A stretch of DNA of 64,000 nt from Rachycentron canadum (lineage: Eukaryota; Chordata; Actinopteri; Carangiformes; Rachycentridae). The translations under genes and the position numbers were made by a program. The notes beneath the pieces are model-generated. The model searched no databases, was not told where the DNA came from, and was given only the letters and a program-made list of their open reading frames with translations. The stretch spans positions 1,427,599 through 1,491,598 of the forward strand of contig CM076668.1 in NCBI GenBank assembly GCA_038496675.1, written 5' to 3'. Every line of letters starts with the position of its first letter. The first letter of the stretch is position 1. Shown piece after piece: positions 12,579 to 24,221 of this stretch.

Positions 12579-13125
12579 ACAAACACTTGACTTATGGATA
12601 AGATGACTATCATTTTGCTTCAGAACACTTATTTCATGGCTTTTTTCAGAAACTCTGCAGAGCATATGATAAATCCACATATTTCACAATAAAATACTCA
12701 AATTAATTGCACATCACGGTCTTTGCTCAGTTGTCATGGTATAAGCTCAGCTGTCGTCAAGTGACACAAACATGGAGGTTGATGTGATAATGCAGAGGAA
12801 GATCTGTGAGAACTTTTAAGGCCAAGAATGACCTTTCACGTGTCATCTAAAAACACTGTCAAGACAACTTCAGCTACTTTCCCGATGATCAATGAATGCC
12901 ACACTTACATACAACCTCACTGAAGTTCCAACTGACATTTTTTTTGGGTGAACTATACCTTTGACCTAGATTGTATTAGTGGTGCAAGAGTTATCACTTA
13001 ATGTGCCTGATTAGACCTGTATGAAACTGAGGCATCTGATCTCCAAGCCATACTGGTTCAACCCTTGTTACTGTGTGTGTGTGTCTGTGTGTGTGTGTCT
13101 GTGTGAGAGGGAGACATCAGCCTTA

Positions 13126-13836
13126 TCATGGTTTATCCCTGTCCAGTAGCTCCTGTAGTTCATTCTGGATGTCCTCTGGCAGTTCCAGAGGAGGCAGGTC
13201 ATCCAGACACAGGTCTTCCTGAGCTGGCATCTCCAGTGGGGGCAGCTGAGGGATCGCAATCTCCTTCCCCTTCCGTGTGCTTTTCCTCTCCTGCCCGCCC
13301 CCTGTGCCCATAACACCACCAGCTTGTGGCAGCACCCAGAGCTCTGAACGCTCAACAAAGTCTGCGGCCTCAGCCTCAGAGCGCAGCCGGTGGTTTTCCG
13401 ATCGCAGCCGCTCGTTCTCAGCCACAAGGCGCTGGTTTTCGTTCATCAGGTGATCGACCAAGCGCCGCAGGTCTTCGATGGTGGTCTGTTGTTCTTCCAG
13501 GCGAGTTTTGTCATCTTTGGTGGTCTTAGATCCATGGCACGGTGGAGTCAAAGGCTGGCAGCCTCCAGTCTGCCGAGTCTGAAGCTGGTAGAGTAAAGTG
13601 TCATACTCTCTCTCCCTGATTCCTTCACACTCTACAGCTGAAAGGCCTGGGGAGCCGTGGGGCAGGAGCTGACCCGCGGCCTGGGTTTGGGTGAGGAGGG
13701 CTGGACTGCTGGAGGGCTGTACTGGTCCAGGTCGGGCCTTTGTTGCCTCACGACGAACTTCTCTCTTCCAGCGCTCTTGGATGAGTCGCTGCTGCTTAAT
13801 ATGACTGTCCCTCTGCAGCTCCATGGACAGACGAGC
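13126..13836 (-). CDS. nrbf2: nrbf2 coding exon 4
   Basis: The acceptor TCTGTAG precedes 13836. The exon is 711 nt in phase 0, ending at a TAA stop. It encodes ARLSMELQRDSH to the C-terminal RDKP, covering the end of the MIT-like domain, the linker, the coiled coil and the acidic-proline tail. Confidence 0.93.
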   Translation of the reverse strand, partial: ARLSMELQRDSHIKQQRLIQERWKREVRREATKARPGPVQPSSSPALLTQTQAAGQLLPHGSPGLSAVECEGIREREYDTLLYQLQTRQTGGCQPLTPPCHGSKTTKDDKTRLEEQQTTIEDLRRLVDHLMNENQRLVAENERLRSENHRLRSEAEAADFVERSELWVLPQAGGVMGTGGGQERKSTRKGKEIAIPQLPPLEMPAQEDLCLDDLPPLELPEDIQNELQELLDRDKP

Positions 13837-16800
13837 CTACAGACACAAGTATCAACACCAGCCACAGCGCTCACAACATTAACTCCAACACTGACATAGA
13901 CAAAGGATACAGATCTAAAATCACATAGCTGGTTTTTGGGGTTTTTTTTAACCCCTCTAATAAATAGAACCTCAACAGGGTGACTGAAATACTGAATATC
14001 TCTTTAACACTTCTTCTTGAATAATTATTACCTCTTATCCATAATATTTTTGTTTGACTGGGACTGCTCCACCCAGGTCCCTTCAGAAGTTAAATGAATT
14101 TGGGAGTCATGAGAGAGATTAGAATCCTGTTCTGAGGTTATATGTATTGCTCATGCATGCTTAGAAAAAGTGAAGGTTTCACCATCACACACAGACACAC
14201 ACACACCCACACACACTGAAGTGTCTTACCTGCTCACACTCTGTTGTCCTCATTGCATCTGTCAAAAGCTCTGTGGGAGAAACAGAGACCGACTTCATCA
14301 ACTTAATATGACCAACAACTTTACTTGTTCCTCTTCAGTTGACAAAGTTTCATGTCTAATGCAAGTGGACCCTGTAATTCTTTTGCAAACAGGCAAACAC
14401 TTGAGGCTCTACAACACGTACTACAACGCAGACAACAAGCGATGTGGTAATCTGAGTACTATGAGACATACATCTTAATGCACACGTTTTTTTACTCGAG
14501 CACTGTACTGAGTGTTTGGCCCCAGGCTGTTATCCACAGAACCTCCTGTCTGTATGTCCTGGATCAGACCAACCTGCAAACCCGAAGAGCTTTATGAAAG
14601 TGCAGTCACTTGTAAATGGACCCTACAGGAGAGCTCGCGGCCCTGTGCTTCTATGCTGACGGAGATGTGCTTTCCCAGCCTTGCACGCTGCCTCCTGTCT
14701 GCAAGGAAGTTAGCGATCCACGGACAGACAGGCTCAGACACAATCGGCTCACAGTTGGCTCAGCTCGCAGTTGGCCAGGTTCGCCGGCCCAGATGCTGGA
14801 GGAAGTGCAGGCTTAGTTTGACAAAATGTCTATATGGGGATATCTTGTATTGTATTCTTGCTATGTTATCAATGCACTAGTGCCAAGTATCAGCCCACAG
14901 GTGCTCAAAACAGATTCCTCCACTGAATTCACTTATTTAAGTCCCTACTTATTGACTTCTTGTGGTGGTTCTTCTCAAACAGTAAAGAAGAAACTCACAG
15001 GGGGAAGTAGCAGACGGCATCAAAACTCATTCATTTACTCATTCGGCAGACTTACAATGAGGAAATCACTAAAGCTTCAATGCAGTAGAGGCCTCGGTGT
15101 AAGTATGAAGTATAACATCTATTATCATCTATTAAATTTGTGCAGGAGATTGTATAAATAATAAAAGTCAGTCAGGCATGTTATGGGGTTTTAGGAGAGA
15201 TGGTGCTCTTGGTAAAGATGAGTTTCCAAGAGCTTCTTGAAGATAGTGAAGGATGTTCCTGGTCTGATAGGATTGTTCCACCAATTGTTCCACCATCTGG
15301 GAACCATGGATGAGAACAGTCAGGATTTCCTTGTTTGCAGGGATGGCAATGCCAGACGACATTCCTTGGAGGAATGCAGTGGTCAAGAAGGAGCATGGGG
15401 CAGAATAACATACGCTCATATACTTTCATACATTACTCAAGTGTTGTGGCAAAAGCTAGGTTCCATTTCCTCTGATGGAGAGAGCAGCTTTCCCTCTCAC
15501 ACACTGACACACACCTGGGCATAAACACATGCAAGCTTCATGGTGAGGAGTGGACTGGGCAGCAGTCTATGAGACTGACTGTAAGGCACTGGGCAGAAGA
15601 TCTGGGTCTGACATCCTGAACAAGTGTCAGATTTACCCTAAGAAAACAGTTCTGTATCGGCATGTAGTCCATATTAAATACTTTGTTTTAGAGCAGCTAT
15701 AAAAAAGTGGTGTAAAGATGAAGAAAGTGTCATATAATGGTGAGAAGTGTAAAACCAACCTGCTGCTTTTCCATGGCAGGAGATGGCCTCCTCATACTTT
15801 CCAGCTGCTACCAAACGGTCTGCCTTCCTGCACTGCTGATGAGCCTGAAGACAGGGAGACACACAGGGTAATGGAGCAGGGGTAGAGTTATAAAAACTAG
15901 AGAAAGACGGCAGTTCTTCGCAAAATATGTTAAGATGGGAACGAGCACCCCCAAATTAAGGAGAAGACTCCGAGGAAGCAAATGAAAAAGGATTTACAAA
16001 GGTCTACAAGGAGACGCAGGTGGAAAAAGGGCAGGAGTTGTTCAGCTACAAAAGTCAAGGGAACCTTTTTCACTCATGTTATAGTCCTGAAATACAGAAA
16101 ATAAATTTTGTTATTTGATTCATTGCTTTAGTAATCCTGCGAAGCAAAGATACTAAACAGCGTGGGACTCTAGGGTGAGAGCACTTTGATAGCATAGGCA
16201 GATGAAAAATTGTGAAAAGTGTGAACGTGGAAAATTATTTGACCACACCAGTGTGAGTTCTGTACCAGTCCACAGTCTGTAAGAGTGTATTTGTGCCCGA
16301 AGAGACCTTCGAGTGAGATAAGCAGACTGGAGAATAAGATTTGGGTGTTGATGGCGCTTCTTCTCTGCGTCAGCGTGTCACTGAGGGCACGGCTCAGGGC
16401 AGCGAGGACAGCGTGATGCCAGGTAAAGGGAAATGTTCTTGAGTTGACAGTAACTATGGTTATTGCTGTATGCGCAATAAATTCTGCATGAGTAAAAACC
16501 CATTAAGATGAATCAAATCACCTGGTAAAGGAGAACATTTGGCAGGAAAATGTTATTTTCAGCTACACCCACAGTCCTCCATCCACCTCAGCTTATTTAT
16601 TTACCATAGTCAGCTTTTTACCTTCTTAATATGTCATCTAAAAATTCAGCAGGTTCTTGTGGATTTCGTGTCTGAAACCTGGTTTGTACTGACTATAACT
16701 ATCACAGTGTGTGACCACATTGCATGACAGGCTCTCAAGTAACAAGACAGGCTCAAAAGTAACACATCTCACCTTCGCAAATAAATATCTAGCTATTTTA

Positions 16801-18232
16801 CACCCTCTCTCTTACAACAATGACCAAATTCACCACAAGTCAAAAGTGTGCCTATGTGAGCATCTACGGTGGCCAGAACAAGAACGTGAACTCTTTACTT
16901 GGTTTTCTTCATGAATTGGTCATGTGATCTGTTCTTCACCTAAGTCAATGTTATTGTCAAACACAATGTGCTTAAGCTAATACCACAGCAACAATTACAA
17001 CTTTTCATGCCTTTGTTAATCACGCCCATTAGACATTCACAGTAGGGGCGGAAAAGGCGAGTGCTTGGACTGGTTGAGCCTCTTTCACCAAGATCTTCCA
17101 GTACCTGCGGCTCAGACCTGCACAACCTTCAGGGGGTTTTTTGACCATTCTTCTTTACATATTTGGTTCAGCTCAGCTTGAGACTTGCTTTGTCAGCGTC
17201 TGCTTGTGTAATGACTATCACAAGTCAACATGGGTGTATCATCTGAACCATAAACATGTTAAACGGAGTAAACAAGATGCATATGTTAGGAGACAATCAC
17301 TACAAGAGAGAACCAATGGCTTTTCACAGAGGGCAACAGCTGTCTAATCATATTGCTGCAGCACTGCAGTTCAAATCCAGACTTTGAGCATCATTTATGT
17401 GGATATTTATTTTCGTTAAGCAGGTTTTAGTATTATTCTCTGTGGACTTCTCTTGACATATGTGCATTGTTGTTTTGTCTAGTTTTAGGTAAGAGAGGTG
17501 TCGATTGAACTGTGTGATCTTTTTGGAGAATGTGGTCGCGTGGTGCTGTGTTACACTGTACAGATGTTTCTCTTACTTCACTTCATTGATATAATAGACA
17601 GAGTGGTGGAAACCTCTGGTTATCCATCTCATTTCTTTGCTGATGACCTGTATGTGACTCGGCCCTGGGAGAAGCTTATGGTTCAACCTCTACTCACTTT
17701 ACTCCTGTTTCATTACATCGAAGTGTCTTCTTTGATTATAATGTAATACAAACTTGCTGTAAATCAAACGAGATGACTTGTCTTCGGGGGAATGCTACTG
17801 ACATTGTCCTTAGTTGGCAACAACAACACATTTTAGAGATGAAATAATATTGCTATTCTGTGACATTGTTCATTGTTCCCCTGTCCGATGGAGGCTGGGA
17901 AGAGTGTGGCCATGATATTCTGGAATAACCCACTAAAAAACAGGGTGGGCATCAAACGGCCTAACAAGTTAACGAGTGACAGAATTCGACCAGCTGGTGC
18001 GACTTCAACTTCACAAGGGTTAAGCTCATTCTGTCGAGGACAAAACCAAAATGTACCATGTGTAGCATGTCCAGGCTAACAGACGGGAACAGACACGGCA
18101 AGCAACGGAGCGGTTAGCCGCTAACTTACTGTAGCTCACCTATACAATCCCCTAGCCTCAGTAACGTTAGCCTGCTATTGCAACATCGAGACCGAAACTT
18201 ACGAGGTTGAGCGGGCTGTCCACGACCTCCAT
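13126..18232 (-). CDS. nrbf2: nuclear receptor-binding factor 2 (complete, four coding exons)
   Basis: NRBF2 is a subunit of the autophagy PI3-kinase complex (with ATG14, Beclin 1, VPS34 and VPS15) and was first described as a nuclear-receptor coregulator. Exons 18203-18232, 15760-15844, 14230-14270 and 13126-13836 join in frame to 288 aa; the human protein is 287 aa from memory. Residues 1-75 match the MIT-like domain (MEVVDSPLNL, then ADRLVAAGKYEEAISCH, then ELQRDSH). DTLLYQL is at 131-137, and a leucine/glutamate-rich coiled coil with NENQRLVAENERL spans about 165-206. The C-terminus has two PPLE repeats and LPEDIQNELQELL. The C-terminal LQELL (279-283) fits LxxLL, while the recalled human LLYLL site reads LLYQL here. 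The gene is convergent with reep3 and divergent from nhlrc3. Weak matches exist only in the proline-rich linker (about 80-125). Confidence 0.93.
13837..14229 (-). other. nrbf2: nrbf2 intron 3
   Basis: Intron with short CA-rich tracts near 14190-14215. Nothing else was recognised. Confidence 0.7.
14230..14270 (-). CDS. nrbf2: nrbf2 coding exon 3
   Basis: A 41-nt exon between CCCACAG and GTAAGA. It completes a split GAG codon and encodes LLTDAMRTTECEQ, aligning with the human segment that ends in SEQ. Confidence 0.88.
14271..15759 (-). other. nrbf2: nrbf2 intron 2
   Basis: 1.5-kb intron. Several open frames of up to 122 codons lie here, but they lack splice context and homology. No repeat family was recognised. 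Confidence 0.65.
15760..15844 (-). CDS. nrbf2: nrbf2 coding exon 2
   Basis: An 85-nt exon with acceptor TCTTCAG and donor GTTGGT. It encodes AHQQCRKADRLVAAGKYEEA and ISCHGKAA, the most conserved part of the MIT-like domain. Confidence 0.92.
15845..18202 (-). other. nrbf2: nrbf2 intron 1
   Basis: 2.4-kb first intron. No coding or RNA gene was seen. CpG density rises in the last few hundred bases next to exon 1. Confidence 0.65.
18203..18232 (-). CDS. nrbf2: nrbf2 coding exon 1
   Basis: A 30-nt coding part, ATG through CTC, giving MEVVDSPLNL; human starts MEVMEGPLNL. A perfect GTAAGT donor follows at 18202. The start codon has G at +4. Confidence 0.9.
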
Positions 18233-18953
18233 GGAGTCGATTCTTCGAAGGTTTACACTACATGAAAGGTGCCTCTGTCCTACACGGACTGTCATTCGCC
18301 CAACGATTTAAAATCCGGGGAAAATGTTGTAAGAAAATTACTGTCAGGGAAGCACAGTCGCCTCCACAGCTCCTCCAGCGCTGCGTCAACACGTACTGAC
18401 GTACAGCGGGTCTTGGTCATTTGTTTTGCGCCTCCAAGGCTACCGGAAATTGAAAAGACTGGTCGGAAAATAAAAGCCTTAAAAATAGGAGGGTTGAAAA
18501 TTTTGCAAGTTTAGACGAAGACGCACACAAAAAAAAAAAAAAAAAAAAAAACTTGTCTGCCAGTACAGTATTTGCCAGTACACATCTATATTATTTACAC
18601 TCACCGATTTAATTACAAGTTGAGTCTGACTGCCTGGTTGTGCTTTTATTGCGCCGTTATCAGCGGAAATGCTCAAGCTAACGCTGTGTCACTTTCCACT
18701 GTTTTATTTTCGTTTGGAGCTTGAGAGGAAGTGAATTCAACAATTTCTGTGGTTAGTGGACTTTTAAATCGCCTATATATGACCGGATAGTAACTTTGTA
18801 GCGTGTTCACACGTCTCGTTGGCGGCTTCTTGTTTGGGAACAGACCGTGTAGCTGACTCGGCGACCTCTCCATCTTATACGCGTTGCACAGGTTTAGCTA
18901 ACGTCACGGAAGCAGGACATTGAACGGAGCGCGCGGCAGCGGCGAAAACACGG
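18233..18953. promoter_or_regulatory. bidirectional nrbf2/nhlrc3 promoter region
   Basis: The two start codons are 721 bp apart on opposite strands. The segment contains CpGs and ETS-type cores, CCGGAA at 18443-18448 and AGGAAGTG near 18727, which are common in housekeeping and bidirectional promoters. It also contains an A23 run (18529-18551). No clear TATA box is placed for either gene. Transcription start sites cannot be fixed from sequence alone. Confidence 0.6.
18529..18551. repeat. poly-A run (23 A) inside the shared promoter
   Basis: Homopolymer A23 on the plus strand, roughly midway between the two start codons. Such tracts can exclude nucleosomes. No retroposon body was recognised next to it. 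Confidence 0.9.
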
Positions 18954-19227
18954 ATGTTGATGAAAAAGAGAGGCCATAAGTGTCTGATAGCTTCCACTAT
19001 GGCTTCATTAGTCTTGCTCATGATGGTGCTATACGGAACCATTGGCTCCCAGCAGCAGCAGCAGCAGCAGCCGGGCAGCACGAGCCTCACACACGACTAC
19101 CAGCTGCTGGGCAGACCCCTGTACAAACTGGACCTGAGCTGGCCCAGGAGCCCGGAGCTCTTCATCGGAGAGGTGTTTGGAGTGGCTGTCGACCAGTACG
19201 CCGGCGTGGTGTATGTGGCACAGAGAG
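18954..19227 (+). CDS. nhlrc3: nhlrc3 coding exon 1
   Basis: Signal/anchor segment, polyglutamine run and the first propeller strand, ending in VYVAQR with a split glycine codon at a GTAAAC donor. The CAG run is at 19050-19070. Confidence 0.9.
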
Positions 19228-20679
19228 GTAAACAGATGCAGCGCACGAGCTTTTGTCAGAGCGAACAGCCATTGTGCTCCACTCACTCTCAGCTTCTGCG
19301 ACTATTGATGTACACTTCATCACAAAATCAGCTCATCGTCCTCTCCACGTCACAGAGCCCCTCATCTTCACCTCATCTGGCCCATAATCTGTTCCAGTCT
19401 GCTCCAAACCCAGGGGTCTGCCTGTCAGCACATGTGATGCTGAGGCACAGCTGTAGATCTCATTCCTGCCACAAAAACATCATCATCAATACCACTCCAA
19501 CTCCATGATGGAAGGCAAATGAAGTCCTCCATATTTTTTTTTTAATCAATAAGGCAAATGAATTTGAGCAGGAAAGCGCCCACCATAAACTATTAAACCG
19601 TTAATTAGCAGAATAATATTTATTTTGTATTTTCAAGAAAAAATTGTGATGTTTGTCTTTGAGCAACAAAAAACGAGATTAATACAAAATGTGACTCTTG
19701 GATTCATTCTTTGTGATTCATTCAGCATTTGCCTTTGTGTTACTTACAGGTGACAATGTGCCCAAGGTTCTGGTGTTTACCACAGATGGAGATTTCCTCA
19801 TGCCCTGGAACACAACCACGCTGGAGATGCCTCATGGGATATTTTTAGCAGATGCAGTTTCATCAAACCCAACTGTGTGGATCACAGACGTGGGGAATGG
19901 CCCATATGGCCACTGCATCAAACAGTACTCGCCATCTGGGAGGCTCCTTCAGGTAACAGCTTTATCTACAGTAGGATTTCATTTGGTGAGAGGAATTGTT
20001 AGCTCAGGTTACACCCGCTTGGTTTACATTGGGATATTTCATGTGATATGTAAAACTGAATATTTGCTTGATGTTCCAGGTGCTCGGTACCCCGGGGAAG
20101 GCAGGCTCTGGGTTGAACCCTCTTCAGTTTGACCAGCCAGCTGAGATCTTCGTCCACAGCTCTGGGGAAATGTACATTGTGGATGGTGATGGTGGAATGA
20201 ATAATCGCCTCATCAAGCTGTCTAAAGAGCAGGAGGTGTTGTGGATGCATGGAGAGAAAGGACAAGGACTGGCTCAGTTCTACATCCCCCACAGTGTGAC
20301 TGTGGACAATGCCCAAAGGGTGTGGGTGGCAGACAGGGGCAACAAGAGGATCCAGGTTTTTAACTCCATCACTGGGGACTGGCTTGGCATGTGGGGCAGC
20401 TGCTTCACAGAGGACGCCCCTTACTCAGTTCGTCTGACCCCAGACAAGAAGTACTTTGTTGTTGTCCAGCTCAACACCAATCAGATATCGCTACTGGATG
20501 CGCCTCCACTGGGTTTAATTGGTCAGTGCAGAGTGGTCAGTGTGATCCAGCTGGCTGATGACGTAAAGCCCCACCTGGTAGACCTGGACCTGAAGACTGG
20601 GGCTCTGTATGTGGCTGAGATCGGAGCCCAGCAGGCTCAGAAATTCACACCTTTCAGTCTGCGTGGTGGTTTCCTGTAG
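18954..20679 (+). CDS. nhlrc3: NHL repeat-containing protein 3 (complete, three coding exons)
   Basis: NHLRC3 is a poorly studied NHL-type beta-propeller protein with an N-terminal signal sequence, expected in the secretory or granule pathway. Exons 18954-19227, 19750-19952 and 20080-20679 join to 358 aa; human is 347 aa from memory. Residues 16-32 form a hydrophobic segment followed by seven glutamines encoded by a CAG run. Propeller units follow: GVVYVAQRGDN near 85-93, PHGIF with VWITDVGNG, LNPLQFDQPAEIF with MYIVDGDGG, and IPHSVTVDNAQRVWVADRGN with KRIQVF. Nearly every block matches the recalled human protein (AQRGDN, WITDVG, YIVDGDGG, VWVADRGNKRIQVF). M1 has a weak start context, and M16 (18999) has A at -3 and G at +4, so the true start may be M16 (343 aa). 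It is transcribed head-to-head with nrbf2. Confidence 0.93.
19750..19952 (+). CDS. nhlrc3: nhlrc3 coding exon 2
   Basis: Acceptor CTTACAG and donor GTAACA. It encodes DNVPKVLVFTTDGDF through PSGRLLQ, with an NHL unit ending in TDVGNG. Confidence 0.93.
20080..20679 (+). CDS. nhlrc3: nhlrc3 coding exon 3
   Basis: 600 nt in phase 0. It encodes VLGTPGKAGSGLNPLQFD to the C-terminal RGGFL, then TAG. It holds two full NHL units and the conserved tail block LYVAEIGAQQAQKF. Confidence 0.94.
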   Translation: MLGTPGKAGSGLNPLQFDQPAEIFVHSSGEMYIVDGDGGMNNRLIKLSKEQEVLWMHGEKGQGLAQFYIPHSVTVDNAQRVWVADRGNKRIQVFNSITGDWLGMWGSCFTEDAPYSVRLTPDKKYFVVVQLNTNQISLLDAPPLGLIGQCRVVSVIQLADDVKPHLVDLDLKTGALYVAEIGAQQAQKFTPFSLRGGFL

Positions 20680-21141
20680 AGCCACACTGGGCTGGGCTTC
20701 AACTGAAAATGTGTACTGGTTTCATCATCCAATCATAGGCATCACCAATTATTTTAAAATGAACTGAAAATGTTCACATGTATTATTATGCCATTTGCAA
20801 AAATCCCATCCAGAAAAAAAAACAAACCAATTCTTTGTCATAACAGTGAAAATTGTTGATAAGATACCTAAGGATAAGATGTGCAAGATATACTCTGATA
20901 ATTTATGCTTTTGTATTATTAGTTTGCCCGATGCAAGAACACGCTCATGGCACGCCATCATGAACACACTAAATCACAGGCACGCAGAGAGGGCCACTAA
21001 AAACCATGGCTGTTTTGATGGTGCGTCTGTCCGCTGATGCAGCAGGCCACTGGGATTTGTCCTGGGTTTGCCACCACACACCACATACCTGGGTTGTGTT
21101 TGTATGTAATGTGCTGGCAGTCGCTGTGAAGAACAAGAGAC

Positions 21142-21147
21142 AATAAA
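21142..21147 (+). terminator. nhlrc3: candidate nhlrc3 polyadenylation signal (AATAAA)
   Basis: The first AATAAA after the nhlrc3 stop, 463 nt downstream, followed by a T/G-containing stretch. Confidence 0.5.
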
Positions 21148-23989
21148 AAATAGATCTAATTTAACATTATCTAGTTAAATTTTCCTCAAGGGGGGTGTTG
21201 CCATGTGACTCCACTTCCTATATCCATCATTTCAAATTAAAATTGCATTGCACATTGCAGCTGTGGAAATAATTTTGCAGTGGTGAAAATGCAGAATAAG
21301 TGACACACTTCTTTGGTTTTCTTACAATGTCTGCTCGTAGCCAAGAAAGCGTGATTATTGTTTCTACTGTGATGTGCAGGCAACACACAGCAAAGGTTAG
21401 GGAAAGCTTGTGGTCTTAATTTTAATACTAAAAAAGTCAACAGTCACTTGAAGCATGAGACAGGAAGTTTCTTTCATTTTGATTAATTAATCAATCTTTT
21501 TAACCTTGCATGGGTAATGGGTGAACTCATTTTACACTGGAGCTGTGTAAAATACCCCAAGAATAAATGAGAAGACCGGGAAGTATTAAGGGATCAGAAA
21601 AGCATGGACATCAGGACGTCTTTTTAACTGAGCTCTGTCACCATTGAATGAAAAAGACACATGAGGCACCCAGACAGAGACTGTTGTTTATGAGCCTCCG
21701 CTGCCTGGTGGTTCCAGTCAGTAATCATCCACCACCTTTTTGAGTCAGGGCATCCTTTGGTCGAGTTACATTATGAACGATAATAACAATAATAATACAT
21801 TTCAATGTTCAACACTAGAATACAACTGAATTCCAATTAAATTTGATTAAAATGTCACTTCTTGTAACTAACATAATATGCAGGTAAATAACTGTTTGCT
21901 GTTCTTTAAGATCAATAGTTATCAATAATTGCTACTTTAAAGTGAATATATTGGTGCTGAGCTTTTCTTTGTTTTCTGCCGTTTTGTCCAGCTATGTGCC
22001 ACGTTTGTGACTTTCCTTGACTTTGCACTGCCTGAAAGGACCAGAGCTCTGAAGCCCTGAAAACTGTCTCCTTTCTTCACTGCAGACACTTTAAACTGTG
22101 TTACACTTTTGCTGACTCTGCCTTTAAAGGGGTCCTGTGTGGTTTTCCTGTAAAGACTTGATGCATCGAGTGTGTCCCTGAGGTCAAACAAACATTCCAA
22201 GTAGTTTTTCCTCTTCATAAAACATTTTGACAATTTTATGGTATTTTAAAATCCTGCCTTGTTTCCATCCCTGTTTGTTTGTTCCAAGGCATCTTCTTGC
22301 AGGGGCATTTCTTGTGTTACAGCCACCTGTTTGTTAGTGGAATAGTGCGACGCAATAGCTTGTTTCACCCGCGTTCACACACAAGATGAGATAAACCAAA
22401 CAGGACTCACTCTTAGAAAAACAGATCCATGATGCTACTGTAGGTGCGAAACCCCACAGGGAACCCTTGAGCCAGGTTATGACTGTTTTGACAGACTTTT
22501 CTGTGATCACATGTATCTACAAAAGGCTAAAGTTGTCTGTAAATATCATTCAACCTGAAAGCACTTCTTCATGCAGTGAGTAAATATGGAGGTGTTTCTT
22601 TAAACTTATTTTATATGTATGTGTATATATTGCTCTTAGTGATCTTGATGTGTTTTTCCTGTGTTCTCAGAAGCGCATTGGGATAGTTAAACTGGTTAGA
22701 AAAGTAACTTTGCTATGTGCCCTGGTGGCCCTGTTTGCTTGTAGTTGCTGGTAACTGCTGGAGTCAAACTCCAAATGAATTGTATATCAACAGAATCAAT
22801 GCTTCCAAAGTGTAAAACGTTTCATATTTAAATGGACACGCCACCAACTTCAAACATCAAATAAAGAAAAAAGAAAGAATCTTAGCTCTTGTCATTGATG
22901 ATCACAAGTCTATAACAAAGAGAGGGGGCTCCTCAAACAAATAGATAATATTACATTATGGGGATTGTAGGATCCAATAGTTTTTCATCAGGAAACATCA
23001 TCTGCTTCAGTTACTTTCTTTCAGTTTTATTGAAGTATGATACATAATCACCTCAAATGAGTTAACAGGGAATGTTGAAAACATGTTAGGTGGGATTTCT
23101 GTTATATTTCAGCCCGGGCACTGTGTGTTTCAGCTATAAAGTGTAGTTTGTGTAGATGTGATCTGGATGTTCTTACTTGATGTAACCCACTGTGAATTAC
23201 CACTTACTCATATTTCCAATACCTGGGAATACTGGAAAAAAATTCATAATTTACATTTTACTTAATTATCTTAACAAAGCAGACTTCAAAAGTAATTGGT
23301 TGTAATGCACCATCAACAACATCTGCAACAACCATCTGAGTTGATCACATGATGCACTTTTATGTCCTGAATTACTTGTGAAAATAGTGTTCCACGTTAT
23401 GCTGAGTGTTGTATGTAAAACAGTCAGACTGTTTGGTTTGAAGTTATAATATGTAACTTTTCTACATTAAAATGTCCAAAAACAACCCAGCTCCTTTATA
23501 TTTTGTTGAGTTGAGGACTGAAATCTGTGATTTTAATCAAGGTAACAGTCACTTTCATCTGTTGTCTGTCAATGGTGCCAGATCCCGTTTGTGTCTGTGT
23601 CAGCTCTGTGTCTGTCTGCCAGAAGGTGAAGGATTTAAGTGATCAGATGCTTTGGATCTTAGTTATCAGTTATCAAGTTATCAGAAAAACCATTTTTGAT
23701 ACGAAACACCTGTGGTCATAAGGGTGAATAGAAGAAGAAGAACATTTACATTTCAATCCAAACAAAGGGGACGTGGTGCCAGAGCGAGACCCACAGCTGA
23801 TCAAGATCAGTCTGCTGCTGAAGAAACCTTCACAGAGACGGGCTTGCGTTTACACTTGCCATTTATTTCATATCCGTTTATGTACATATTTTACAGCTTT
23901 ACGTTTCATGACAGTATATACTGAAATGTGTATCACCATTCAGCCTAAAAGTAAGCACACCACTAGATGGAGCTCAGTGACAGCAATCT

Positions 23990-23990
23990 G

Positions 23991-24082
<92 letters not shown>
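23990..24082. repeat. (CTAT)n microsatellite
   Basis: About 93 bp of near-perfect TATC tetranucleotide repeat. Confidence 0.95.
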
Positions 24083-24215
24083 GCTTTACCTTTTTCATCT
24101 TCTGCAGCAGCTGCAACACTTTGTCCCAATCAGGTTACAGTTGAATAAACACCTGATTTAGCTCAGAGAAAGAAAAAAAAAAAAACAGGACACAAGATAA
24201 ATCCCCAAGTCTATG

Positions 24216-24221
24216 TTTATT
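24216..24221 (-). terminator. atp6v0a1: candidate atp6v0a1 polyadenylation signal
   Basis: TTTATT on the plus strand is AATAAA on the minus strand, about 1.26 kb beyond the atp6v0a1 stop. I saw no better hexamer closer to the stop. Confidence 0.45.

Larger units (their letters stand above)
4510..13125. other. reep3-nrbf2 tail-to-tail intergenic region including both 3' UTRs
   Basis: No supported gene was found between the two stops. The region holds a TA microsatellite (5055-5120), a minus-strand LINE 3' relic (7945-8245), a GA-rich tract (8990-9181), a 27-A run (12327-12353) and a GACA tandem repeat. An 85-codon open frame at 7567-7824 has no recognised homologue. Confidence 0.6.
20680..24215. 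other. nhlrc3 3' UTR and nhlrc3-atp6v0a1 intergenic region
   Basis: Apart from the nhlrc3 3' UTR and a CTAT microsatellite, no gene, RNA or recognisable transposon was found. Open frames here, up to about 120 codons, are either repeat-derived or unsupported. Confidence 0.6.

Noticed and set aside
23773..24144. 123-codon open frame rich in LSIY repeats
   Set aside because: Translation of the CTAT microsatellite.
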